Source of the DNA: Bacteroidales bacterium
Lineage (GTDB): Bacteria > Bacteroidota > Bacteroidia > Bacteroidales > UBA12077
DNA length: 34,411 nt
Assembly: GCA_030156305.1 (NCBI GenBank)
Contig: JASGMZ010000004.1
Span: forward strand, 1-34,411
Direction of reading: 5' to 3'
This document shows positions 8,519-18,856 of this stretch, piece after piece. The notes under the pieces are model-generated. The model made no database searches. It was not told the origin of the DNA and saw nothing but the letters and a program-made list of their open reading frames with translations. Positions within the stretch are counted from its first letter, which is position 1; the number at the start of each line of letters is the position of its first letter. Both the position numbers and the translations under genes were made by a program.

Positions 8519-10291
8519 CTAATTTATTTGTTTTTGGGCATAATCCAATCCGGTTTGAATAAATTCCTTGGTAATCTGTCCGGTTGGATCTTCAGTTTCA
8601 TAAATTCGTTCAGGAATAGTTAGTTTGTCGAAGTTAAATCCTTCGCGAATTTTAAATTGATATTTATTAAGATGTATTTGTCGTCCAATTTCGTGCAATT
8701 GATTCTCATCCAGGTTAAAACCTAACAGTTTTAATCCCTGGCTTACTAATTTTAGATTATAAATTCCACGTGCAAAGAAACATACGGCAATACTCGAGAG
8801 GATTTGTCGAATTGCTTCTTCATCTAATAATTTATCTACAACCTTTTCGGGCGCTAAAGTATTATCGAGTAATTCTTTTTGATCTATCGAATAACCAGCA
8901 TTATCTAAGTGGCTATGTCTGGCTCCCAATAAAAAGCCTAAATATCCTGCAGGGCCTGTATGATACCCCGGCATTTCATTTTTTCCAAATTGCATAGCAA
9001 ATTCTTTTCCACCATATTTATTGGCTGCAAAGTCTACTCCTTTTGCACAAGCTTTAAGAAATGCTGTTTTTGGATGGGTAATTTTATCCACTAATTTGAT
9101 GTATGCATCTGCGTCGCCCCATTTAATTTGCAATTCTTCAATATCAGCTCCAGAGATTTTATTGCGTTCAAGCATTTCAGTAATCCATGCAAGGATAACA
9201 CCCATGCTCATAGCATCAACTCCAACTTCTTCTACCTTATCAATTAATTTAAGCATTTGCGTTGGATCATAAATTCCAACCATTGTCCCTAATGAATAAA
9301 TTAATTCAAAGTCGTAACCTACAGGAGTTGTTTTAAAAAAATAGGGGTCATCTTCATAAGGTTCACGCAAGTAGGCTAAATGAATACAAGCAACAGGGCA
9401 GTGTGCACAAGCCACTCTTCTGGCAAGATGATTTTTTGCCATTTCTTCACCTGTTAAGGGTTCTATAGATTCACTGGTACTTTTTTGCAGGTTTTTAATG
9501 GGTAAAGCTTTGAGTGTATTTAATGTTTTAATATTAACAGGCGTTCCAATATCGTGATATTTTTTCATTACCGGTGAGTCCGTAGCAATGTTGTAAATAT
9601 CATTGTATAATTTTCTATATTCTTTTTTATTGGTTACCTCAATCATCCGTTTACCTGAAACAATAAGCCCCTTTAATTTTTTACTTCCAAAAACAGCTCC
9701 TAAGCCTAATCTGCCAAAATGACGATAGGTTTCCGTAATAACATTAGAATAGGTTACAAGATTTTCTCCTGCCTGGCCAATACGGAATATGGCCCGGAGT
9801 CCTTCGCCTTTTTCGTTCTGTCTGATAACACGCGCTGGAATAGATCCATCTTTCATTCCCCATAAGGTTTCCGCATTTTTGAAAAATACTTTTCCATCAT
9901 GTATCGAAAGATAAACAGGTATTTCACTGGCTCCTTTGATAACAATAGCACCATAACCAGCCATACGGATAGCAATAGCGCTTCTTCCTCCTGCATGACT
10001 TTCGCCAAGATCACCGGTGTGAGGGGATTTAAACATAGCACAGGTTTTTGATGCTAAAGGAAATACACCGGTTAAAGGGCCTACTGCAAATATTATTGGA
10101 CTTTCCGGAGAGAATGGGTCAATTCCTTCAGGACATTCTTCCATTAATAGCTGAGTAGCTACACCTGTACCTCCCAAATATTTTTCAAAAAGTTCTTTTC
10201 GGCCTTTGACCCAAAATTTCTTTTTTGTCAGATCTATATATAATACTCTTGATAAAGTGTCATTTTCATTCATAGCTAACTTCCTTTTCAT
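8519..10291 (-). CDS. Aldehyde ferredoxin oxidoreductase family protein (tungsten/molybdenum bis-pterin enzyme)
   Basis: LYIDLTKKKFWVKGRKELFEKYLGGTGVATQLL, GPLTG, GRLGLGAVFGSKKLKGLIV, ACAHCPVACIHLAYLREPY, DAMSMGVILAWITEM. Confidence 0.85.
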   Translation of the reverse strand: MKRKLAMNENDTLSRVLYIDLTKKKFWVKGRKELFEKYLGGTGVATQLLMEECPEGIDPFSPESPIIFAVGPLTGVFPLASKTCAMFKSPHTGDLGESHAGGRSAIAIRMAGYGAIVIKGASEIPVYLSIHDGKVFFKNAETLWGMKDGSIPARVIRQNEKGEGLRAIFRIGQAGENLVTYSNVITETYRHFGRLGLGAVFGSKKLKGLIVSGKRMIEVTNKKEYRKLYNDIYNIATDSPVMKKYHDIGTPVNIKTLNTLKALPIKNLQKSTSESIEPLTGEEMAKNHLARRVACAHCPVACIHLAYLREPYEDDPYFFKTTPVGYDFELIYSLGTMVGIYDPTQMLKLIDKVEEVGVDAMSMGVILAWITEMLERNKISGADIEELQIKWGDADAYIKLVDKITHPKTAFLKACAKGVDFAANKYGGKEFAMQFGKNEMPGYHTGPAGYLGFLLGARHSHLDNAGYSIDQKELLDNTLAPEKVVDKLLDEEAIRQILSSIAVCFFARGIYNLKLVSQGLKLLGFNLDENQLHEIGRQIHLNKYQFKIREGFNFDKLTIPERIYETEDPTGQITKEFIQTGLDYAQKQIN

Positions 10292-10682
10292 CTTTGATTA
10301 ATTCTAAAACATCGTATGGGCAATATTCTGCACAAATTCCACATTGTACACAAATTACAGGTTTATTTTGCTCTTCATTCCAAAATACAGCATCAATAAT
10401 GCAAGCTTCTTTACAGAATCCACATCCGATACATTTGGAAGCTTTTAAACGTACTCCGCCATTTTTTTGAGGCACTAATGCCCCGGTAGGGCAAACATTG
10501 GCACAAGGAGGATTTTTGCATGAACGACAAACAATGACGGTATACCCTCTGGATATTCCTCCAGTGGATCGAACACCAATACAGGTGTTTGATAATCCGG
10601 CGTTACCGCTACGCCTCGAACATGCAAACATACAACTCTGACAGCCAACACATCGCATTGCATCTTTTACGGATAGTTTCAT
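10266..10682 (-). CDS. 4Fe-4S ferredoxin-type electron-transfer subunit of the AOR
   Basis: CVGCQSCMFAC, CRSCKNPPCANVCP, CIGCGFCKEAC, CVQCGICAEYCP; overlaps the AOR start by 26 nt. Confidence 0.85.
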   Translation of the reverse strand: MKLSVKDAMRCVGCQSCMFACSRRSGNAGLSNTCIGVRSTGGISRGYTVIVCRSCKNPPCANVCPTGALVPQKNGGVRLKASKCIGCGFCKEACIIDAVFWNEEQNKPVICVQCGICAEYCPYDVLELIKDEKEVSYE

Positions 10683-11023
10683 AACTTTATCATTTTATTT
10701 TTAATAGATATGCTAAATAATAAATTTATTTCTAATAAATACTAAAAAAAATCAAGGATTTAACAAGATAATAAAATGCTGATTCAGTTTTTTTTTATCT
10801 GATTTTCTGTTTTTATTTATTTAAAACGTTTGCGAAATATTTTTGAAAAGTTATTTTTATAAATGCCATAAGTTGTATTTTAAATATAATTGTTTTAAAA
10901 ATCAAGTAATTTATCGATTTATTTAGGATATCTATGAACTTTTATTATTCATAATTAAAAGTTTTAACTTGATAATTTTAATATATATACCATATTTCTT
11001 ACTTTTATCTAAAATGAAAAATC

Positions 11024-11704
11024 ATGCAACTCAACCTGATTGAAAAATTTATAATAATAGCCCTGAATGCTAAAAAAGGAAAATTTGTAATTGATAGTTT
11101 ATCCCTACATTACGGTATTGCCGGAGCCATATTGCTGGAACTATCGGAAATGAATAAAATTGAAATCGAAAAAAAACGATTAATACTTATAGATGATAAA
11201 TTTACTAATGATGAAGTTATTAATGCGTCCTTAAAAATTATAAAAAAATCAACAAAAAAACGAACGGCTAAATATTGGGTAAATAAAATTGGGAATAGTG
11301 CTTCAAGGTATAAGAAGCAGATATTAAAAGATTTGTCTGAGAAAAATGTATTAAATATTCATCAAAAATCGTATTTTTTTGGCCTTTTTAACTTTTATTC
11401 TTACCCCCTTATTGATCGTAAATATAAAGATGAAATAGTTGATCATCTTCTCGAAATTGTTCTTGATAATAAAAAAACAGATTTAGAAAGTTTGTTATTG
11501 CTGAGCTTATTAAATAGCAGTAAATTAAGCCGTACCCTTTTTGCCAATAAAAAAGATTATAGAGTAGCTAATAAACGCATTAAAGAACTTACCAAGGATA
11601 TTGTAATTAGCGATGCTGTTCAAAAAACATTAAAAGAAATACAAACGGCAGTTTTGGTTGCCACAACGTCGGCTTTTTTAGCCGCTACATCGTCTTCAAC
11701 ATAG
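11024..11704 (+). CDS. GPP34 (GOLPH3/VPS74-like) family protein
   Basis: LNLIEKFIIIALNAKKGKF...GIAGAILLELSEMNKIEIE... layout and C-terminal LLLLSLLNSSKL/VANKRIKEL resemble GPP34. Confidence 0.65.
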   Translation: MQLNLIEKFIIIALNAKKGKFVIDSLSLHYGIAGAILLELSEMNKIEIEKKRLILIDDKFTNDEVINASLKIIKKSTKKRTAKYWVNKIGNSASRYKKQILKDLSEKNVLNIHQKSYFFGLFNFYSYPLIDRKYKDEIVDHLLEIVLDNKKTDLESLLLLSLLNSSKLSRTLFANKKDYRVANKRIKELTKDIVISDAVQKTLKEIQTAVLVATTSAFLAATSSST

Positions 11705-12872
11705 CTCTGTTTTTTAAATAGATTACTAAGGTTAATGCTGCCACTATAAAAAAGATTATTCCTGATAACAATAATGCGGCTTGTAAACTGAAAGTATCGG
11801 TATACCATCCAACGAATGGGCCAATTATGGCAAAGAATATTCGGATGACGAAGTTTCTTACCGATAATACGGTAGCCCGTATATTTGAATCGCATAATTT
11901 GTTGATATAGTCTTTTAATACTGGTGTAGCTACTCCACGAACAAAGTAAAAAATAAATAAAATACCTATGCCCCATAGTGCTTGAATTCTGCTAATAGCA
12001 ATATATCCTGCAGGGATTAATATCGTAATCCATAGCAACGTTTTGGTTTGTTTTAATTTGAATTCAATTTTATGTGCAAATATTGCACTAACTCCAACAA
12101 TGAGGTTTAACATAGTCCAGAATATTCCGAAGAGTGTTACGGGCAGGGCAATCATTTCAAAATAAGGTTGAACAAACCAGGCCATGGTTAAGGTAGCAGC
12201 TCCTATGACTGAAGAATAAATGATATTCCACTTTAGCTCTTTATGATCGTAAAGTGCATATTTAACAATTTTTAGAATATCATTTATTTTGAGCTTAATA
12301 ACTTCTCTTTGTTTTTTGGGTTCTATAAGAAGTATAGCTGCCGGTACACCTATGAATGATACGAGAGTTTGTGCATAATAGGGGTATCGTAAACTAACTC
12401 CTGCCAATAACCCACCCAAGACTCCGGCAATGGCTTCGGCAAAGTTTCCAATAGAAACCATTCGGCCTTCAAATTTAATATATTGCTCCTTTTTCCCAGA
12501 CTCCTGGAGGGTATCGTAAAGCATAGCCGAATCGGCTCCGGAAATTAAACTTTGTCCGATGCCTAATATAATTTCTGCAACTAAAAACCCTGCAAAACCA
12601 TAAGAAAAACTGTAAGTTAAAAATCCAAAAAAACCCATTATGGTTCCAATAACTAGCGTTGATTTTCGGCCTAATGCATCAGCAAAATAGCCTGAAGGGA
12701 TTTCTAAAATAACAATTGTCACGGAGTAAATGGCTTGTAACAGAAAAACATGCCGCATGGCCAATCCATTATCTTCATAAAAAAGAACAACAATGGGCAT
12801 AAATAGCATAAACCATTTGGCAATTTTAATTATATATAATTTTAAAATATTGCTATTTAGACTATGCTGCAT
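11685..12872 (-). CDS. MFS transporter
   Basis: Multiple TM helices, SGYFADALGRKSTLVIG loop motif; 3' end overlaps the GPP34 gene by 20 nt. Confidence 0.8.
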   Translation of the reverse strand: MQHSLNSNILKLYIIKIAKWFMLFMPIVVLFYEDNGLAMRHVFLLQAIYSVTIVILEIPSGYFADALGRKSTLVIGTIMGFFGFLTYSFSYGFAGFLVAEIILGIGQSLISGADSAMLYDTLQESGKKEQYIKFEGRMVSIGNFAEAIAGVLGGLLAGVSLRYPYYAQTLVSFIGVPAAILLIEPKKQREVIKLKINDILKIVKYALYDHKELKWNIIYSSVIGAATLTMAWFVQPYFEMIALPVTLFGIFWTMLNLIVGVSAIFAHKIEFKLKQTKTLLWITILIPAGYIAISRIQALWGIGILFIFYFVRGVATPVLKDYINKLCDSNIRATVLSVRNFVIRIFFAIIGPFVGWYTDTFSLQAALLLSGIIFFIVAALTLVIYLKNRAMLKTM

Positions 12873-13060
12873 GAGGATGTATTTTTAAAAATACAAAAAT
12901 AACGGCATATTATTGATTTTAAAATTTATTACATGTTTTATTTGCTATATGCTTGCGGTTTTATTATGTCGAATTTTATAAAATCAATAACGATAAAATA
13001 TTTAACAATATGGTATTTATGTTAACTTTGTTACAGAGTTGATAAATACTTTAATGTAAA

Positions 13061-13567
13061 ATGGGAAACAATCTATTTGATAAGCCTAAAATTATTGAAG
13101 GACGTGCCTGGCTCATTTATAAAGATCATATTGATACAAGAAAGATTTTTCCGAATAAATATCTTTCCAAAAATGATTTTAATGAGTTGGGAAAGTATAC
13201 TTTTAAAGGATTTAAAAATTATGAAAATTTAGCACAACAATCAGTTCCCGGAGATATTTTAATTACCGGAAAAAAATTTGGGTGTGGAGCTTTTCATCAG
13301 CAAGCAATTGATTGTTTTATATCTATGGGTATTCAGGCAATACTTGCAGAGTCTTTTTGTGAAACCTACCAAAAAGAAGCAATAAATATAGGTTATCCTG
13401 TACTTACCTATGAAAATTTAGATAATATTAATTTGGAACGATGGGATAGAATACGTGTAAATTTTGTGAAAGGGCTTATTACTAATTTAAGAAATAATAG
13501 ATCAACCCAAATAAATTCTTTTTCAGAAAAGCAAATGAAGATATATTTAAAGCAAGCAGATATTTAA
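13061..13567 (+). CDS. LeuD-like / aconitase swivel-domain protein (3-isopropylmalate dehydratase small-subunit family)
   Basis: GRAWLIYKDHIDTRKIFPNKYL, VPGDILITGKKFGCGAFHQQAIDCFISMGIQAILAESF. Confidence 0.75.
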   Translation: MGNNLFDKPKIIEGRAWLIYKDHIDTRKIFPNKYLSKNDFNELGKYTFKGFKNYENLAQQSVPGDILITGKKFGCGAFHQQAIDCFISMGIQAILAESFCETYQKEAINIGYPVLTYENLDNINLERWDRIRVNFVKGLITNLRNNRSTQINSFSEKQMKIYLKQADI

Positions 13568-13599
13568 AATAATTTTTTTGAAAGTTTTTACAAATTAAA

Positions 13600-13624
13600 A
13601 AAGCCACATTTTTAAAGTGGCTTT
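13600..13624 (-). terminator. Rho-independent terminator downstream of tRNA-Arg
   Basis: AAAGCCAC-ATTTTTAAA-GTGGCTTT; on the minus strand followed by TTTTTT. Confidence 0.7.
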
Positions 13625-13626
13625 CG

Positions 13627-13700
13627 TGATCCCGGCAGGATTCGAACCTGCGACCCACAGCTTAGAAGGCTGTTGCTCTATCCAACTGAGCTACGAGACC
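13627..13700 (-). tRNA. tRNA-Arg (anticodon TCT)
   Basis: Minus strand GGTCTCGTAGCTCAGTTGGATAGAGCAACAGCCTTCTAAGCTGTGGGTCGCAGGTTCGAATCCTGCCGGGATCA; anticodon stem ACAGC/GCTGT, loop CTTCTAA. Confidence 0.95.
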
Positions 13701-13961
13701 ATGCAAATATTTAAGGACTTTTCTTGTTATTCGAAAAGCGTTGCAAAAATATAAAAATATCTTTAACCTCAAAAATAAAAAGTCTATAAATTGTATATTA
13801 CACTGGATGAAGAGTTTAAGATTATTATCAGTACTCATGGATTTTTTTTTTTTGAATATCTAACTATCTATTATTTCAATTCAGGGTATAAAGTTGAAAA
13901 AATCAATAAATTTTGATAACTTGTTACAATTAAATTAATTGTTAATTACAAATTTTTTATT

Positions 13962-14657
13962 ATGGCTAATATATTACTTAAATATCTGGAAGAAAGACAT
14001 AAAAAAGCTACTCAGAAAGTTGAAGAACCTAAAAAGGTTGGTCCGGTAATTACTATTTCAAGATCTTTTGGTTGTTCTGCAAACTTATGTGCTACTGAGC
14101 TTGCAAATATTTTAACCCAAATGGAAGGGAATCCTAATAATCCCTGGAAAGTAATTAGCAAAGAAATTCTTGAGGAGTCGGCTAAAGAGCTGGGCATCGA
14201 TTCAGAAAAAATTGAATATATTTTTCAGTTTGAAAGACGGAGTGCAATAGATGAAATTTTAGAAGCTTTATCGAGCAAATACTACAAAAGTGAACGAAAA
14301 ATAAAAAATACTATTAGAGAAGTGATTCATTCATTTGGCGAACAGGGACGTGTAATTATTGTTGGGAGGGCAGGATCTAGTATTTTATATGATATTAAAA
14401 ATGCATTACATGTTAGATTAATTGCTCCTTTAGATTATCGAATTGAAGGCGTAAGCCAAAGGCATAAAATTTCACATAAAGAAGCCAAAAAGCTTACCAT
14501 TGATATGGATAAAAAAAGAGCCATGTTAAGAAAAGATTTTGCAGGGAAAAGAACTTCTGATTTAGATTATGATTTGATATTTAATTGTAAAACAGTTAGT
14601 TCTGAAGAAATTGTACAACTGATTGTTAAAGCTGCAGAAATGCGGAAAATGGTTTAA
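13962..14657 (+). CDS. Cytidylate kinase-like family protein
   Basis: ITISRSFGCSANLCATELANIL, RVIIVGRAGSSILYD, RISHKEAKKLTIDMDKKRA-like C-terminus. Confidence 0.8.
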   Translation: MANILLKYLEERHKKATQKVEEPKKVGPVITISRSFGCSANLCATELANILTQMEGNPNNPWKVISKEILEESAKELGIDSEKIEYIFQFERRSAIDEILEALSSKYYKSERKIKNTIREVIHSFGEQGRVIIVGRAGSSILYDIKNALHVRLIAPLDYRIEGVSQRHKISHKEAKKLTIDMDKKRAMLRKDFAGKRTSDLDYDLIFNCKTVSSEEIVQLIVKAAEMRKMV

Positions 14658-14710
14658 TTTTTTCAGCTATAAAAGTAAGAGAAATAATATAATTCAAGAA
14701 TTTATAAAAA

Positions 14711-14740
14711 AGAAAGCCACCGCGAGGTGGCTTTCTTTTT
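14711..14740. terminator. Strong hairpin terminator between convergent genes
   Basis: AGAAAGCCACC-GCGA-GGTGGCTTTCT followed by a T tract. Confidence 0.85.
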
Positions 14741-14755
14741 TTGGTAATTATTCGA

Positions 14756-17700
14756 TTACTGTTTTATTATTTGTTTCGTAAGGGGTTCTTTTTCATCTTC
14801 TACAGAGATGATGTATGAACCGGCAGGTAAGTCAGAAATATCAACTTCTTTCTCATTGCCATTGATTTCTTCCACTTTAACAAGCGATCCAATCATGTTG
14901 TAAATACTTATCGTTCCTACTCTTGATCCATTTTCTACTTCAACGGTAATATAATCGATCGCAGGATTAGGATAAACATTAACATCGGTTGGCATTTCGT
15001 TACCTAAGTTTTTAGCATTCGCATTAAAAGAAGCTAATGCATATGAACCGGTAGTAGTAACATTAATCGTATAATCCTCAACCTCGCCATAACTAAATGT
15101 TTCACAAGCCGTAGCTGCTGCATTATACTTCATGGTTACGCGCATTCGGGTAGTTCCCAATTGTGCATCAGAAGGCACGGTAAAAGTGGCTGATAGTGTG
15201 CCGGAACTACTTGATGAACCATAAACCATTCGTTCATCTGTATCAAAGGTACCACTGTGGTCCCAGTCAATCCATACATGCCAGTATTCAGTGTAACTGC
15301 TACTAGCAAATCCACAGCTGAAATATATGGTTTGTGATGATCCTGCGGTAACATTTGCGGTCATATTTGTAAAGTCTGCATAACCACCATTACTAACTGT
15401 TGAGTTGTCGATTTCATTTAATTGTACCAGATCAATCCATTCGTAATTAACATTGTTTCCTTTTGAGCTGCAATAAGTTAACTGTTCATCACTGGTTGTA
15501 ACATTTAATGTACTACTGGCAGCCGAAACATTTCCGGCAGCATCTTTGGCTTTTACATAGTAACTGTAAGTTGTTGCTGCGCTTAATCCGGTTACATTGT
15601 ATGATGTTCCGCTGGTTGATGCACGATAAGCACCATTCTGGTAAATATCATATTCTGTTACACCAACATTGTCACTAGAAGCATTCCAGCTTAAAGTAAA
15701 TGAATTATTGGTAATGCTTGAAGAGGCTAATCCTGTTGGAGCAGTTGGTGCCTCAGTATCAGGTATTGCTTCTTCGAAGCTTACGGTATAATCTTCTACT
15801 TCGCCATAGCTGAAGGTTTCACAAGCAGTCTGCTCTCCATTGTATTTCATCGAAACACGCATGCGGGTTGTTCCGCTGGCTGTTGAACGAACATTAATGG
15901 TTCCACTCACGGTTGTTTTACTTAGTGAACCGGCATCGAAGGCTAACTCATCACTGGCAAATTCTTTATCATTGTTATAGTCGATCCAGATTTTCCAGTA
16001 CTCGTTATATGTAGAACCGCTATATTCGGGAACTAATGAAACATTAACAGATGATCCTGCCTCAAGAGTGATAACCTCACTGGTAAAGTCGGTATATCCT
16101 GAAGCTCCTGATGTGTTGCTGTAATTTCCGATAGATACTTTACCGATCCACTCATAGCTGTAATTATTTCCTTTTGATTCGCAATATTCACCACCACTTT
16201 GTTCGCTTGTAGTAACCGATATCGTGTTACTTGCAGCTGAAACATTTCCGGCAGCATCTTTGGCTTTTACATAGAAAGAGTAAGTTGTAGCAGCCGTTAA
16301 TCCAGTTACATTATAGCTTGTATTGGCAGTAGAAGCCATTACCGAGCCATTTCTATAGATATCATAACCAGTAACACCTACATTATCAGTAGAAGCATTC
16401 CAGCTTAAATCAACAGTTGTTTCAGTAACATTCGATGATGTTAAGTTTGATGGAGCTGTGGGAGCTTCGGTGTCAGATGTTGATTGGCTTATGTTAATAT
16501 GATAATCTTCTACTTCACCATAATCAAAAGTTTCACATGCATCTTGAGCTCCGTTATATTTCATAGAAACACGCATCCTGCGAATGCCATTTACATTAGT
16601 TGGGATGGTAATAGTGCCTGATACAGCACTGGAACTTAATGCTCCTGCATCATAAGCTAACTCGTCTGAAGTAAATGTAGTGTCATTATTATAATCGATC
16701 CATATTTTCCAGTATTCGTTATATGTTGAACTGGCAAACCCGGGAGTTAGGGTAAGGTTATATGATTCACCTGCATTAACTTCTATTACAGAACTTGTGA
16801 AATCAGAATATCCTGCAGCAGATGAGGTTTTTGAAAAGTTTCCAAGCTGAACTTCAGCAATCCATTCATAGCTATAATCATTTCCTTTGGAAGTACAGTA
16901 TGAAGATGGGTCAGGTGTTGTTCCGCCTCCGTTGTATGCATCTCCAACACCAATTGCATACATGGCATTAGTAACAGAGATTTCCTCTTGAGAACCTTCT
17001 CCGTATAAATCCTGAGCTGCTTGAATTGCATAGGTTCTGGCGTCAGCATAATCAGAACCTGAGGTCATGTATACACTTTCGATGCGATAAGCAATTTTTT
17101 CAGCTTTTTCAACACCAATTCCGGTTACTTCATACGAGTCATTATTATCATTCGTTCCACTGCCTCCAACAGAGATTAAATAAAACCAATAGCAGAAAGG
17201 CCCGTTATTGGTATGAACTCCATAATTATCTGACGAACCTGTGGCCCAGTTTTCACCTAAATAGGTGTCGGGCAGGTTCCTGGATTTAGGATCACTAATA
17301 GAGCGAAGTACATATCCAATATCTTCGCCCATTAGCCATGTATCTTTTTCCGGAGCATAATGATATTCAACAGCACAACCCCATATGTCGCTAAAAGCTT
17401 CATTTAATGCACCGGATTCACTTGAATAGGTTAAGTCAGAGGTATAAGTACAAACAGCATGGCCAAATTCGTGAGCAAAAACATCCAGAGATGTTAAAAT
17501 ATCAAAGGTTGATGCACCATCACCAAAGGTAAAAACAGAACCATTCCAAAAGGCATTTTCGTATTGATAATCATAGTGCACATAGGTTTTAATTAAAGCC
17601 CCATTTCCATCAAAACTGTTTCTTCCGTGAATATTTTGAAAATAATCATAGGTTACCATTCCTGCCCAATGGGCGTCTAGAGCTCCATTATCTTTGGCAG

Positions 17701-18538
17701 AATTGTTATACTCTGCTGACGACCAGGTATTGTCGTTGTCGGTAAAATCAACAGCACTAGAATAGTTGGTAGATGTATTACAGTCATAAGTAATAATACC
17801 ATCACCTCTGCTGTAATCGCGTAACCGATACGAGCCGTTATAACTATCTGTAGATAAAGTTTTGGTTCCACTATACCTGGTATCAGCATTGCCTGTTGCA
17901 CTTGCATTTTTTATTCTTGCATTGACATGTACAATTTCTCCGGTATGTGCATCCACGTAAACCCAGTCTCTTCTTAATGGTTTTAGCGCATATACATCTA
18001 CTTTATAGGCTAATACCATTTCATGTTTTGCTTTTGGGTGTTTCCCGTAATCATTGGCAACAATAACCAGTTCCGGTTCGTTCGAATCCTTTTCATTGTT
18101 TTCCATGTATTTTTGGGCATCTACAAATGACTTAGCCAATGTAATGGCTTCGTTAGCTGAAATTGAAGGTGTAGTATTGATATTCTTAATAACTTTGTAC
18201 TCACCACTTAATGATTCTATGATATCATTTTGGCTATGTACAATGTAAACACCGTTTTCTACTTTGATTCCTTTATAATACTGTTGGAATCTTTCATGAG
18301 TAAAGCCTATCGGATCTTTTTCTGAGCGAAAAGATTTAAACTCATCATTTTTTGTCGCATTTAATAAATTTGACAAAACGTTTTTAGCTTCTGATTTAGA
18401 AATGGCTTTTGCTTTTGTATCAAATTCTACAAAAGTTGGATTCCCATTTCTATCCAGAATTTGTTTTTCTATTTGTTGTGCAAAAGATGTTGCACTTAGA
18501 AAAACGACAATAAAGAAAAGAGTAAAAAAATTTTTCAT
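14756..18538 (-). CDS. Secreted M4 (thermolysin-like) metalloprotease with three GEVED and two FN3 domains and a type A T9SS sorting domain
   Basis: Signal peptide; FTP/PepSY-like propeptide; HEFGHA and GALNEAFSD zinc motifs; three GEVEDY units; two DTEAPTAP...FYVKAKDAAGNVSAAS FN3 units; C-terminal VYPNPAIDYITVE...AGSYIISVE...KQIIKQ. Confidence 0.92.
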   Translation of the reverse strand: MKNFFTLFFIVVFLSATSFAQQIEKQILDRNGNPTFVEFDTKAKAISKSEAKNVLSNLLNATKNDEFKSFRSEKDPIGFTHERFQQYYKGIKVENGVYIVHSQNDIIESLSGEYKVIKNINTTPSISANEAITLAKSFVDAQKYMENNEKDSNEPELVIVANDYGKHPKAKHEMVLAYKVDVYALKPLRRDWVYVDAHTGEIVHVNARIKNASATGNADTRYSGTKTLSTDSYNGSYRLRDYSRGDGIITYDCNTSTNYSSAVDFTDNDNTWSSAEYNNSAKDNGALDAHWAGMVTYDYFQNIHGRNSFDGNGALIKTYVHYDYQYENAFWNGSVFTFGDGASTFDILTSLDVFAHEFGHAVCTYTSDLTYSSESGALNEAFSDIWGCAVEYHYAPEKDTWLMGEDIGYVLRSISDPKSRNLPDTYLGENWATGSSDNYGVHTNNGPFCYWFYLISVGGSGTNDNNDSYEVTGIGVEKAEKIAYRIESVYMTSGSDYADARTYAIQAAQDLYGEGSQEEISVTNAMYAIGVGDAYNGGGTTPDPSSYCTSKGNDYSYEWIAEVQLGNFSKTSSAAGYSDFTSSVIEVNAGESYNLTLTPGFASSTYNEYWKIWIDYNNDTTFTSDELAYDAGALSSSAVSGTITIPTNVNGIRRMRVSMKYNGAQDACETFDYGEVEDYHINISQSTSDTEAPTAPSNLTSSNVTETTVDLSWNASTDNVGVTGYDIYRNGSVMASTANTSYNVTGLTAATTYSFYVKAKDAAGNVSAASNTISVTTSEQSGGEYCESKGNNYSYEWIGKVSIGNYSNTSGASGYTDFTSEVITLEAGSSVNVSLVPEYSGSTYNEYWKIWIDYNNDKEFASDELAFDAGSLSKTTVSGTINVRSTASGTTRMRVSMKYNGEQTACETFSYGEVEDYTVSFEEAIPDTEAPTAPTGLASSSITNNSFTLSWNASSDNVGVTEYDIYQNGAYRASTSGTSYNVTGLSAATTYSYYVKAKDAAGNVSAASSTLNVTTSDEQLTYCSSKGNNVNYEWIDLVQLNEIDNSTVSNGGYADFTNMTANVTAGSSQTIYFSCGFASSSYTEYWHVWIDWDHSGTFDTDERMVYGSSSSSGTLSATFTVPSDAQLGTTRMRVTMKYNAAATACETFSYGEVEDYTINVTTTGSYALASFNANAKNLGNEMPTDVNVYPNPAIDYITVEVENGSRVGTISIYNMIGSLVKVEEINGNEKEVDISDLPAGSYIISVEDEKEPLTKQIIKQ

Positions 18539-18856
18539 AATAAATTGTAAGTTTAGGTTAAAAAATAGTTAAATTTTAGTAATTTCGGGTCGAAATATAT
18601 AATATTTTTGAAAAGTATAAAGAGGATATCGACAGACAGCAATTTGCTACCCATAAAAGATTAGTTTCAACAGAATTTATATAGATATTAACAATACTTA
18701 TGTATTTTAAATAAATTTATTATAACTACTTGAAATATAGTCTCTTAATTTTAAAAGACGTATTTTGTTATTTGAATTGTTTTTACCAGGATTAAACGAT
18801 GTATTTGAAAGATCATCTAAATTAAAAATCAAACTAAAAATTAAACTTTAAGCTTT

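Noticed and set aside
13842-13853. T12 homopolymer upstream of the cytidylate kinase-like gene
   Set aside because: Intergenic, more than 100 nt from the start codon and in very AT-rich sequence; no clear promoter spacing that it would alter.
13600-14740. Shared GCCAC/GTGGC core in two hairpins (13600-13624 and 14711-14736)
   Set aside because: Both are explained as ordinary intrinsic terminators; similarity is short.
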